NCBI GenBank assembly: GCA_029266615.1
Contig: JAQSWN010000051.1
Location: forward strand, 1-64,000
Direction of reading: 5' to 3'
DNA from: Polyangiaceae bacterium
GTDB lineage: Bacteria > Myxococcota_A > Polyangia > Polyangiales > Polyangiaceae
DNA: 64,000 bases
The notes below the pieces were generated by a model. It searched no databases. It was not told the DNA's origin and saw only the letters and a list, made by a program, of their open reading frames with translations. This document shows, in pieces, positions 54,233 through 62,378 of the stretch (position 1 is its first letter; each line of letters opens with the position of its first letter). The position numbers and the translations under genes are program-made.

Positions 54233-55702
54233 TTACTCTGCGGCGATGAGCCCTTGGCGCATCATTGAAACGAGCAGGCGCAGCGTCTTTTGGCGGGGGA
54301 GGGGAGAGAGGTCGATGGCTTCGTCCAGCGTGACGCCGCCGTCCACGCGCGAGAGCAGGAACGCCTGCTCGGGCGACACGCGGAGCTTCTTGTTGTTGGA
54401 GCGGGGGGTCAGCACGACCATGCGCTGAGAGAGCGGTCCGAGGCGTGCTTCGAAGATCGCGTTGAGCAGAGTCGTGGAAGACTCCAGGCGGGCCAGCGCC
54501 TCCGGCGAGCTCAACGAATCTGCCACGTTCAGCGCGGTCTCCGCGTTATTCACGGCAAGATCGGTGTCGCCCAGGCCGTGCGCCTGACGCGCTTGATCGA
54601 GTGCGCGCGTGAGGTCCTGCGGGGTGAAGCCGTTGTGCGGAACCGGCGCCGGGGCTTCGGCAAGCGTGTTTTGCTCGCGGCGGCCGGTCTCAAAGCGATC
54701 CGACGCCGGGCGCGGCGCCCCCAGCGGGCTCGAGGCCGCGAGGGGCGAGCTTTTGCCAGGCGGCCCTGCGGGCAAGGTGTTGGCGAGACCGATGGCGTCG
54801 ATCGGTGGAGGCAACGATGTGCCGGCGCTCCGCAGCAGCGCCGCCGCGAAGTCCGTGATGCTCGCGAAGCGCATGTCCGGATCTTTGGACATCGCTCGGC
54901 GCAGCACCTCGCCCGCTCCCGGTGGAACGTGGGGCGCGAGCTCCTCGATGATGGGCGGCTCCGCGCTGATGACTTGCCGGAGCACGTCCATGACGTCGTC
55001 TCCCGTGAAGGGTGTGCGCCCCGTCAGCATTTCGAACGTGATGACGGCGAGCGCGTACTGGTCGCCCCGGTGATCGACGAGCGCGGTTTTTCCAAGCGCC
55101 TGCTCCGGCGCCATGTAGTCCGGCGTGCCGAGGATGTCGTACTCGCCGGTTAGGCCTTTGCTGGCGCCCACGCGCTTGCTAATGCCGAAATCCAGCAGCT
55201 TGACCACGGTGCCGTGGCCGGCCACCTGCGTGAGGAAGATGTTCGCGGGCTTGAGATCGCGGTGCACGATGTTCGCGGAGTGCGCAGCGGCTAGCCCCGA
55301 AGAAACCTGATGCGCGATGCGCACCGCGTCGGAAATGGTGATGCAACGCTCGCGTTCGAGGCGCGTTGCCAGGCTCTCGCCGGTCAGCAGCTCCATCACG
55401 AGGTACGGCTCGCCCTGCTCGGTCGTGTCGAAGTCCGTGACCTGCACCACGTGTGGATGCTGCAGCTGCGAGATAATTTCAGCTTCGCGATTAAAGCGGG
55501 CCAGCGCATGCGCGTCTTTCGCAAGGTGCTGGGCCAGCACCTTCACCGCCAGCCGGCGGCGTAGGCGCGCGTGCTCTGCCTCGAACACCATGCCCATGCC
55601 GCCCTGGTCGAGCGTCCGCAAAATTCTATACGTTCCTCGCAATGTCGCCCCCAGCAAGGGGTGGGGGGGCGGCGAGGTGCTTGTGGCCGGAACGACAGTC
55701 AT
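54233..55702 (-). CDS. Eukaryote-like Ser/Thr protein kinase
   Basis: A 489-residue kinase. The Gly-rich loop is LDQGGMGMVFEAEH, the catalytic Lys is in RLAVKVLAQ, the catalytic loop HRDLKPANIF, the metal motif LLDFGISK and the activation segment ends GTPDYMAPEQA. The kinase domain covers about residues 20-290. A Pro/Ala-rich linker follows, then a helical C-terminal domain with ALDQARQAHGLGDTDLAVNNAETALNVA resembling a tetratricopeptide-like region. No membrane helix is evident. Such kinases are abundant in myxobacteria. Confidence 0.9.
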   Translation of the reverse strand: MTVVPATSTSPPPHPLLGATLRGTYRILRTLDQGGMGMVFEAEHARLRRRLAVKVLAQHLAKDAHALARFNREAEIISQLQHPHVVQVTDFDTTEQGEPYLVMELLTGESLATRLERERCITISDAVRIAHQVSSGLAAAHSANIVHRDLKPANIFLTQVAGHGTVVKLLDFGISKRVGASKGLTGEYDILGTPDYMAPEQALGKTALVDHRGDQYALAVITFEMLTGRTPFTGDDVMDVLRQVISAEPPIIEELAPHVPPGAGEVLRRAMSKDPDMRFASITDFAAALLRSAGTSLPPPIDAIGLANTLPAGPPGKSSPLAASSPLGAPRPASDRFETGRREQNTLAEAPAPVPHNGFTPQDLTRALDQARQAHGLGDTDLAVNNAETALNVADSLSSPEALARLESSTTLLNAIFEARLGPLSQRMVVLTPRSNNKKLRVSPEQAFLLSRVDGGVTLDEAIDLSPLPRQKTLRLLVSMMRQGLIAAE

Positions 55703-56103
55703 GCGCCCAGGGGAAGCGATGACGATAACGCTGACGACGATCTGCGTCGAGATAGGCGTGATTTCTGACTACGTGTCCAACCGCAAGCGGCGCCGCGAGG
55801 CGACTCGTTTTCCCATTTTGGGAACGCCGCGCAGAGCTCCGCCACGGCCAAGACCTCAACCTACGGTCACGACGTGCCCCCGTCCGAGCTCACGGGATGG
55901 AGCTCGGCCCCCCCAGAACAGCAATATCCAGACCAAGCTCGGAAAACTGCGATCGCAGCGTTAAACAGCCTTGGTTGATGGGCCGATTGCGCACCCGGCT
56001 GGACGAAAGCGGCCAAAGCGTGGTCGCGGCTGGCCATGTCCGGCGGTCGAAAATCTCTGGGCCAAATTCGCTCCGGCGAGCGGGAGGTGCTTAACACCGG
56101 TGG
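55703..56103. other. Divergent intergenic region
   Basis: About 400 bp between the kinase start (minus) and the EEP gene (plus). It presumably holds both promoters. The long minus ORF crossing it is a shadow of the EEP gene. No other feature recognised. Confidence 0.35.
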
Positions 56104-57138
56104 GTGCCCCGGGGCCGAAAAGTGTGGAAGCTGGCCGCCCTCCTCCTGTTGGTGTTGAGCGCGCTCGGGCACGTCGTGGCTCGTCCCCGAGTCGCCCGGC
56201 CGGAGCGTCGAGACGCTTTCGGGACTCCGGCGAGCTGCCAGGACCTGCTCCAAGCCGGTCAGCGGCTGCCGCGGCCGGCGGGGAGCGCGCGCTTCGCGAG
56301 CTGGAACCTCCGCTGGTTCCCTGACGGCGAACCGGGTGCAGGCGCGGGCCGGACCGATCTCGCCTGGCTGGCGTGCGCCATCAGTTGGCTGGACGTGGAC
56401 GTGCTCGCGGTACAGGAGGTGAAGCAGACCCCCGCCGCGCAACGGGCCTTGGCGCAGCTCCTCGCCGACGTGAATCGGCTTTCGGGAGGGCGCTTCGTCG
56501 CGCGCTTGGACGACTGCGGGAGCCGCGTGCCGCAGCACGTGGGTCTCGTGTGGAACGAGGCACGAGTCTCCGCGAGCGCGGTCGAAACCGTCGCGGCCCT
56601 CAATCCGCGGGGTAGCGCGTGCCAAGACCAGCTTCGTCCCGGGCTCGCGGCTCAGCTACGACTTCAGGGCGGCCTAGATTTGACGGTCGTCTCGGCGCAC
56701 TTCAAGAGCAAAACCGACGCGCGTGCGTTCGCGCTACGGGGCAAGTCGTTCGCGGCCGTCCCCGGCGTGGTTTCGGAGCTTGCGGCGCGAGCGCGTGACA
56801 CGGACGTGCTCCTCCTCGGCGACTTGAACACGATGGGATGCCGCTCGTGTTCGCCGCAGGTCACGGCGGTGGAAGAGCAAGCGAGCGTGCGCCAGCAGCT
56901 CCACAGCGCCGGGCTCTTACTGCTCCCCGCCGACGCCGCGGGCACGGAGCTCTACGGCGGGCGCCCCACGTGGCTGGACCACGCCGTCGCCGGTACCCGC
57001 ATGCGTGAAGTGCCTGCGGGCGCGCGCGTCCACGTGGCCGGCTTCTGCGCCTCGGCGGACGTGAAGAGCGAGGCCCGCCGCGCGCTCAGCGACCACTGTC
57101 CGATCGTGCTCGACCTCATCGACCAAGATTTGGACTAA
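56104..57138 (+). CDS. Endonuclease/exonuclease/phosphatase family protein, exported
   Basis: A 344-residue EEP-fold protein from GTG 56104 with an N-terminal hydrophobic signal (KLAALLLLVLSALGHVVA). Active-site motifs: ARFASWNLRW, LAVQEVKQ, VVSAHFKSK, LLLGDLNTMG and the final SDHCPIVLDL. The metal-binding Glu, Asp-x-Asn and catalytic His are all present. It probably acts outside the cytoplasm as a nuclease or phosphodiesterase. It is followed after 10 bp by the EVE gene. Confidence 0.85.
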   Translation: MPRGRKVWKLAALLLLVLSALGHVVARPRVARPERRDAFGTPASCQDLLQAGQRLPRPAGSARFASWNLRWFPDGEPGAGAGRTDLAWLACAISWLDVDVLAVQEVKQTPAAQRALAQLLADVNRLSGGRFVARLDDCGSRVPQHVGLVWNEARVSASAVETVAALNPRGSACQDQLRPGLAAQLRLQGGLDLTVVSAHFKSKTDARAFALRGKSFAAVPGVVSELAARARDTDVLLLGDLNTMGCRSCSPQVTAVEEQASVRQQLHSAGLLLLPADAAGTELYGGRPTWLDHAVAGTRMREVPAGARVHVAGFCASADVKSEARRALSDHCPIVLDLIDQDLD

Positions 57139-57148
57139 CGTCCGCGCC

Positions 57149-57565
57149 ATGGCCAAGGGCTACTGGTTGGTGAAGAGCGAGCCGTCCGTCTATCCGTGGG
57201 AGCGCCTCGTGAAAGAGAAGCGCACGACGTGGGACGGGATCCGTAGCTTCGAGGCGCGCAACAACCTGCGCGCAATGAAGAAGGGCGACCTCGTGCTCTT
57301 CTACCACTCGAACGAAGGCAAGGAGGTCGTCGGTTTGGCGACGGTCGTGGCCGAAGCGACGCCGGAGCAGACGGACGAAGGCGACTGGTCGGTGGTGGAG
57401 CTCAGCGCCAAGAAGGCGCTCGCAAAGCCAGTGACGCTCGCGCAAATCAAAGCGGAGAAGAAGCTCGCGAGCTTTGGGCTCGTGAAGAAGAGCCGGCTCT
57501 CCGTGGTGCCGGCTACCGAAGCGGAGTTCGCGCTGATCCTGGAGCTTTCCGGGACCAAGCTCTGA
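57149..57565 (+). CDS. EVE domain protein
   Basis: A 138-residue EVE/PUA-like protein: GYWLVKSEPSVYPWERLV, TTWDGIRSFEARNNLRAMKKGDLVLFYHS and VGLATVVAEATPE are typical of the thymocyte nuclear protein 1 family, which binds modified bases in DNA or RNA. The full length matches the family. It is probably cotranscribed with the EEP gene. Confidence 0.9.
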   Translation: MAKGYWLVKSEPSVYPWERLVKEKRTTWDGIRSFEARNNLRAMKKGDLVLFYHSNEGKEVVGLATVVAEATPEQTDEGDWSVVELSAKKALAKPVTLAQIKAEKKLASFGLVKKSRLSVVPATEAEFALILELSGTKL

Positions 57566-57573
57566 GCCGAGGC

Positions 57574-57774
57574 TCAGTCCGCCGCTTTGACTTCGCGCGA
57601 CTCGCCGAGCTCCACCAAGGTGGCGAGCGCTTCTATTTCGCGCTTCGTCGCGATCTCGCGCTGGCGGAGGCCTTTGAGCTCGACTTCCAGGCGGCGCAGC
57701 TCGCCTTCAATCTCGCGGAGGCTGTCCTTGAGACGATCACGTTCGGACTTGAGCGAGCTGAGGTCGATAGGCAC
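57574..57774 (-). CDS. Short coiled-coil protein
   Basis: A 66-residue protein predicted to be one coiled coil (DRLKDSLREIEGELRRLEVEL and on to EIEALATLV). It starts at GTG 57774 with AGGA upstream. It is convergent with the EVE gene. No family assigned; a small structural or adaptor protein is likely. The opposing plus ORF is a shadow. Confidence 0.6.
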   Translation of the reverse strand: MPIDLSSLKSERDRLKDSLREIEGELRRLEVELKGLRQREIATKREIEALATLVELGESREVKAAD

Positions 57775-57843
57775 GTCGGTTCCTCCGAACTAGCCTCGTA
57801 GCAGACGACGTGACTCGGAGTAAAGCCGCTCTTTGCCCTATCC

Positions 57844-57944
57844 CTCGTCCTAGCTCGGGATTCGCCTTCCGCTCATCCTCGCCCTAGCTCGGGATTCGCC
57901 TTCCGCTCATCCTCGCCCTAGCTCGGGATTCGCCTTCCGCTCAT
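57844..57944. repeat. Three tandem copies of a 34-bp unit
   Basis: The segment TAGCTCGGGATTCGCCTTCC occurs at 57851, 57885 and 57919, a period of exactly 34 bp with almost perfect copies. The last copy runs into the stop codon of the FHA-GGDEF gene. It is a minisatellite-like expansion, not a CRISPR (no spacers). Confidence 0.9.
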
Positions 57945-58984
57945 CCCTCGTGCACCACGCGGTTTCGGCCTTGTTGTTTGGCCAGGTAGAGGCGCCGGTC
58001 GGCGATTGCGATCAGCTCTTCGGCGCTCGGGGCGCGGCAGCAGAGGAGCGAAGCCGCGCCCGCACTGAGGGTCACCGGCACGCGGTGCCCGTCCACCTCG
58101 ACCGGAACCGCGGATACCGAGGCGCGGAGCCGGTCCGCCAGCCGTGCCGCGCCCTTGAGCTCGATGTTGCGGAGCACCACCGCGAACTCTTCGCCGCCGA
58201 AGCGGGCGAAGACGTCCTCGGTGCGCAGCGCGCGCATGCAAGCGTCGGCGGAGCGCTTGAGCACGGCGTCGCCGGCGGGGTGCCCGTAGGTGTCGTTGAC
58301 CTTCTTGAAGTGGTCGAGGTCGATGAGAACGAGGGAGGCTTGAGCGCGGTGGCGGATGGCGTACGCCACCTCGGACCGGAGTCGCTCCTCGAAGTGGAGG
58401 CGGTTGTACGCGCCCGTCAAGGCGTCGCGCGTGCTCGACTCGTACAGCTTGCGGAGGAGTCGCTCCTCGCGCACGTCCGTCATGGAAAAGCGGAAGCTGA
58501 CGCGCGGACCAAACTGCAGCCAGCAATCGTGCTCAAGCTTGGCGCGCGTGACGCGCTTGCCAGCCACGAAAGTACCGTTGCGCGATCCCAGGTCTTCCAC
58601 CACGAACTCGTCGCCGTTCTGCACGACTCGCGCGTGAAAGCGGCTGATGCTGTCTTCGTCGACGCGCAGCTGATTGGTCGGGTGCCGACCCACCGTGAAC
58701 GGCCACTGCTCCAAGCCCACTATTTGCCCGGCTTGCACGCCGTCCATGCGCAGCAACACCGCGCGGTCGACGGTCGTGGGCACCGGCGGGGGGCCGGCGA
58801 TGTCCGTGCTGCGAACCGAGACTTCCATCGTGCGCGCTTCGGGCAAGAAGCCGCCAATGTCCGAAAACGAAGCGCGGCCGGCGGGCGGCGCCGGCGGGTG
58901 CGGAGGCTCGCTGAAGGGGGGCAAGCCATCGCGAGTGGCACCGGGGTCGCGTCCCACGGGTTGCTCCGGAGCGGCCGGCCTCAC
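57941..58984 (-). CDS. FHA-GGDEF diguanylate cyclase
   Basis: A 347-residue protein. An FHA domain (FTVGRHPTNQLRVDEDSISRFHARV, DLGSRNGTFVAG) is followed by GGDEF with LVLIDLDHFKKVNDTYGHPAGDAVL and ARFGGEEFAVVL. GGEEF is a catalytically competent signature. The GTG at 58984 overlaps the stop of the REC-EAL gene (GTGA), so the two proteins are made together. FHA suggests control by phospho-threonine proteins, fitting the Ser/Thr kinases of this lineage. No RxxD inhibitory site is obvious. Confidence 0.9.
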   Translation of the reverse strand: MRPAAPEQPVGRDPGATRDGLPPFSEPPHPPAPPAGRASFSDIGGFLPEARTMEVSVRSTDIAGPPPVPTTVDRAVLLRMDGVQAGQIVGLEQWPFTVGRHPTNQLRVDEDSISRFHARVVQNGDEFVVEDLGSRNGTFVAGKRVTRAKLEHDCWLQFGPRVSFRFSMTDVREERLLRKLYESSTRDALTGAYNRLHFEERLRSEVAYAIRHRAQASLVLIDLDHFKKVNDTYGHPAGDAVLKRSADACMRALRTEDVFARFGGEEFAVVLRNIELKGAARLADRLRASVSAVPVEVDGHRVPVTLSAGAASLLCCRAPSAEELIAIADRRLYLAKQQGRNRVVHEG

Positions 58985-60258
58985 CACGCGACACCTGGAA
59001 AGGCGCGGCCCGGCTTCGCGAAGAGGAACCCTTGCAGCAGGTCGCAGCCGAGGTCTACCAGGCACTCTCGCTCTTCGCGGGTCTCCACACCTTCCGCGAC
59101 GACGATCATGCCCATGTCTTTGGACAGCGACGTCATCGAGCGAACGACCTTCTGTTTGGTGCTGGTGACGTGAATGTCACGCACGAGCGACATGTCGAGC
59201 TTCACGATCTCGGGCTCGAGCAGGGTGAAGCTGGAGAGGCCGGCATAGCCAGCGCCGAGGTCGTCCACCGCGATTCGGAAGCCCATCTCACGCAAGGAGG
59301 CGACGCGGCGCCGTGCGTCCTTTACCTCGTCCAGCGACGAGCGCTCCGTGATCTCGAGCACCACGCGGTGGGCAATCTTGGAAAGCGGCGATTCAGGATC
59401 CGAGAGCGCCGGATCGGTGAGATCGGTCACGTGAAGGTTCACGAACAGCGCGAAGTCTTGATCAGCGGGGATCGGCTCCGACGCGAGCGAACGAATCGCG
59501 CGGCCCAGGAGCTCCAGACGGCCGAGCCGCATGGCCGCGTCGATGACGGCGCCTGGGTGCGGCAAGCTCGGCTCGGTGCTGCGGAGCAGCGCTTCGTAGC
59601 CGAAGACCTGCTGCTTTCGCACGTCCACGATCGGGTGGTAGGCGATCCACATCGACTGCATCGCGCGATCGAAGCTGGCTTCGAGACCGGCGCGGTCCGC
59701 GCCCAGGGCGCCGGCGTGACCAAGCAGCTCCGCCGCTTGCTGCTTCACGCGAGCCATGCGGTGCATGCGCACGGCCTTCTGCACGATCGTGTCCAGCGCC
59801 TCCGGCTCGACCGGCTTCGTGAGGTAGTGGAAGGCGCCGTACTCCAGCGCTTGCACGGCCGTGCTCACGGCGGGCGCGCCGGTCATGAGCACCACTGGCA
59901 CGTGTAGGTCGTGCTGCCGAATCTCTTTGAGGAGCTGGATACCGCCCATGCCCGGCATCACGATGTCGCTCACGACGACGTCGAAGTTGCGACGCGACAA
60001 GTGCTGCACGGCTTCTTCACCGTTGCGCGCTTCGGTCACGCTGTAGCCGAGCAGCTTGAGCCCACGGCAAACCCCGCGCAGCAGCTCCGGCTCGTCGTCG
60101 ACGACCAGTACCCACGCCTTGGTCGCTTCGGTCTTACGCTCCAGGTCGGAAGAGGGCGGCGGCGCGCCTTGCGAGCGGCGTTTGCTGCTCGGTGGCGTGC
60201 TGGGAGACGAGGCCTGCGCCTCTCCTGCCGCGGCGCCTTTCTGGGCTGGGGCGACCAT
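58981..60258 (-). CDS. REC-EAL c-di-GMP phosphodiesterase
   Basis: A 425-residue response regulator with EAL output. REC: VLVVDDEP, VVSDIVMPGMGG with the phospho-acceptor Asp, VVLMTGAP and YLTKPVEP. EAL: YEALLRSTEP, VLEITERSSL, AVDDLGAGYAG, VKLDMSLV, VVAEGVETREE and QGFLFAKP. All metal and catalytic residues appear present. The N-terminal 45 residues are disordered. It is translationally coupled to the downstream diguanylate cyclase. Confidence 0.9.
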   Translation of the reverse strand: MVAPAQKGAAAGEAQASSPSTPPSSKRRSQGAPPPSSDLERKTEATKAWVLVVDDEPELLRGVCRGLKLLGYSVTEARNGEEAVQHLSRRNFDVVVSDIVMPGMGGIQLLKEIRQHDLHVPVVLMTGAPAVSTAVQALEYGAFHYLTKPVEPEALDTIVQKAVRMHRMARVKQQAAELLGHAGALGADRAGLEASFDRAMQSMWIAYHPIVDVRKQQVFGYEALLRSTEPSLPHPGAVIDAAMRLGRLELLGRAIRSLASEPIPADQDFALFVNLHVTDLTDPALSDPESPLSKIAHRVVLEITERSSLDEVKDARRRVASLREMGFRIAVDDLGAGYAGLSSFTLLEPEIVKLDMSLVRDIHVTSTKQKVVRSMTSLSKDMGMIVVAEGVETREERECLVDLGCDLLQGFLFAKPGRAFPGVAW

Positions 60259-60357
60259 TCGCTATTACCGAACGGCAAACTGCGTTAGCCCTAAAGGGCC
60301 TCGGTCTATCATTCGGGAATCATTGACCCCCGCTGCTGGGCCTGCCGCCCCCGAAGG

Positions 60358-60723
60358 CTACGCATTTGGGTCGAATCGCCGCAGATCTCCTCGGCGACCC
60401 ACGCAAAATTCTTGCCGTATTACACGCCGCGCGACGTTGGGCGAGCGCTTCAGGTAGTCCAGCGCGTCACGGGTCGCGTACGGCGCCGGACGCGACTCGA
60501 TGCGCTGTAGGCGCGCACCGGGCAGCACGGAGAGCCGCGTAAGATTCTCCCACACCACGCCCGACTTGGTCTCACAGCGCTTCACCTCCATGCCCGGCCA
60601 CTCGCTGACGTGCACCCACGCGTCGTTGAAGCGGACGAGCCAGGTGATCTTGCAGGTGCCGCGTGCGGCCACGTACTCGCCTTCACGGAGCTCTACCGAG
60701 ACCTCGGGGCGCGCCGACGACAT
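60358..60723 (-). CDS. Hypothetical protein
   Basis: A 121-residue protein (MSSARPEVSVELREGEYVAARG; WLVRFNDAWVHVSEWPGMEVKRC) with no recognised domain. It follows the vWA lipoprotein gene by 3 bp and is the last gene of the NUDIX-vWA unit. Composition and codon use look coding. Function unknown. Confidence 0.65.
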   Translation of the reverse strand: MSSARPEVSVELREGEYVAARGTCKITWLVRFNDAWVHVSEWPGMEVKRCETKSGVVWENLTRLSVLPGARLQRIESRPAPYATRDALDYLKRSPNVARRVIRQEFCVGRRGDLRRFDPNA

Positions 60724-60726
60724 CTT

Positions 60727-61845
60727 CTACTTGGCGTACCCCGACTGGTCGGGTGGCGCGACCGGCGCCTCCTCACCCTCGTCGGGCGCGCGCGAATCAG
60801 TCTGCCCCGGCGGCGACTTGGCGTCGCTCTTGGGTTTGCTCGCCTGGGGTGGCGGCGCGGGCTTTTCAACCGGGACGAGCGTGAAGCGGGGCACCGTTTG
60901 CGAATTGCACCCTGCGCCGAAGCCCTTGGCGTCGAAGTCGAAGTCGAAGTCGCCGTGGTGCTCTTCACCCTCTTTGTTGGTGTAAGTGACCTCGAGCCGC
61001 AAGCGCCGCTCCCCGGCTCGCGCGGGGGAGCAGTAGGAGACGACGTAGTGCTTGTCGAGGTGGGCGATGGCGGCGTCGGCCGCTTCCTCGAAGGCGATCG
61101 GCAACGTGTCCGGAGCTTGCGCGCGAATGAGCCCCCGCCGCGCCACGTGCTCGACCGCGTCCGCGTGCTCCGCGATGCCAACCCCGAGCACGTCGTACGG
61201 GCTTTCCCACACCGCGTCGTGAGCCTTGTCCGAATCCACTCGGCCCGCGACGTCCGGCCCACTCGCGAAGATGACCAGCGTGCCGACGCGAATGACCTTG
61301 CCACTTTGGGCGAGCGCCATCTCCAGCTTTTTCAGCCCTGCAATGACGGCGCCGTGCAAATTGCGCGAAGGATCTCGCACCGCGAAGCTCTCCAGCGCGG
61401 CCATGGTCACCTTCGCGTCGCCGCGCGGCAGGACGGCGATCGGCACCAGCTGCGGCCCGCCGTCGAACGCGAATACGCTCACGGGCTGGCGCGGCGTGAC
61501 CTTCTGCACGAAGTTCTGCGCCGCCTTGGCGATCACGCTCCTGGCTTGCGGCGTGGTTGCGGCGCTCATGTCCACGAGGAGCACCACCTGGTGGGCGGCT
61601 ACCAGCGTGGGGTCCAGTAAGGTGAGCTGCGTCTGGTCCGAGGGAACTAGCTGATCGTTCTCGTAGACGCGGAAGTTGCCGGTGTTGAGCTCCGTGAGTG
61701 GGGTCTCACCGTCCGTGACGGCGACGTACGCGGCTACGTTGGCCGGTCGTTGCGCCGCGGTCGCGAGCGGGTGCACGTCCACGCGTCGGAAGAGGCCGCA
61801 GCCAGCAAGCAGTAGGGCTAGAACTAAAGAAGCCGCTCGGCTCAT
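60727..61845 (-). CDS. Lipoprotein with von Willebrand A-like domain
   Basis: A 372-residue protein with lipoprotein signal SLVLALLLAGCGLF. VVLLVDMSAATTPQARSVI is a vWA-like strand with a DxSxx(T) metal site, and RVGTLVIFASGPDVAGRV follows the fold. The C-terminus is Pro-rich. The ATG at 61845 overlaps the NUDIX stop (ATGA). It is probably a surface adhesion or protein-binding component. Confidence 0.75.
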   Translation of the reverse strand: MSRAASLVLALLLAGCGLFRRVDVHPLATAAQRPANVAAYVAVTDGETPLTELNTGNFRVYENDQLVPSDQTQLTLLDPTLVAAHQVVLLVDMSAATTPQARSVIAKAAQNFVQKVTPRQPVSVFAFDGGPQLVPIAVLPRGDAKVTMAALESFAVRDPSRNLHGAVIAGLKKLEMALAQSGKVIRVGTLVIFASGPDVAGRVDSDKAHDAVWESPYDVLGVGIAEHADAVEHVARRGLIRAQAPDTLPIAFEEAADAAIAHLDKHYVVSYCSPARAGERRLRLEVTYTNKEGEEHHGDFDFDFDAKGFGAGCNSQTVPRFTLVPVEKPAPPPQASKPKSDAKSPPGQTDSRAPDEGEEAPVAPPDQSGYAK

Positions 61846-62306
61846 TCCCAAACCACCGCCTTTCTGACCACGTTTTGCACGATGTCTTCCATGGCATGGG
61901 AGTAGTCCGACGGCAGCTGGTCGTCGTGAAATAGCCCCACCTCGGTGACCTCCACCGGGTTCACGCGCGTCGCGTCGGGCGCGGTGATGGTCGCGCCGAC
62001 GACGATCGTGACCGCGTGAAAGCGCGGATCTCGGTCGGGGCGTGAGTAGGTGCCGAGGAGCTCGCCGAGCGCGGTGACGGTCGCGCCCGTCTCCTCGAAT
62101 ACTTCGCGCCCGATGGCGTCGCGGAGGTTCTCGCCCCACTCCAAGGTTCCACCCGGAAGTGCCCACTTGCCGGAGTCCCCCCGGCGGATGAGCAAGAGCC
62201 GACCGTCGGCCGTGCGGGCCGCCGCCACGATGCCGATGACAGGGCGCCGCAGCAGGTGCCGCGCGATTTCTTTGACGATCTTCCAGGCACCGCTCGGAAT
62301 CTGCAC
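61842..62306 (-). CDS. NUDIX hydrolase
   Basis: A 154-residue NUDIX protein with a perfect box: GGTLEWGENLRDAIGREVFEETGATV (split here as Gx5E, x7, REVxEExG). Substrates are nucleoside-diphosphate derivatives. It is the first gene of a coupled unit with the vWA lipoprotein, an unusual partnership. It is divergent from the L,D-transpeptidase. Confidence 0.9.
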   Translation of the reverse strand: MQIPSGAWKIVKEIARHLLRRPVIGIVAAARTADGRLLLIRRGDSGKWALPGGTLEWGENLRDAIGREVFEETGATVTALGELLGTYSRPDRDPRFHAVTIVVGATITAPDATRVNPVEVTEVGLFHDDQLPSDYSHAMEDIVQNVVRKAVVWE

Positions 62307-62378
62307 GGCGCGAGCATGCCCGGATCTGCCGGAGCTGTGCTAACGGATCCGCCCGGTCGGGCTCTCCGGCCCTGCGGT

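Noticed and set aside
57844-57944. CRISPR-like array
   Set aside because: The copies are directly adjacent with no spacers and no cas genes are nearby; it is a plain tandem repeat.
57950-59173. 407-codon plus ORF opposite the GGDEF gene
   Set aside because: It is a GC-rich shadow frame of the FHA-GGDEF and EAL genes, with no protein-like pattern.
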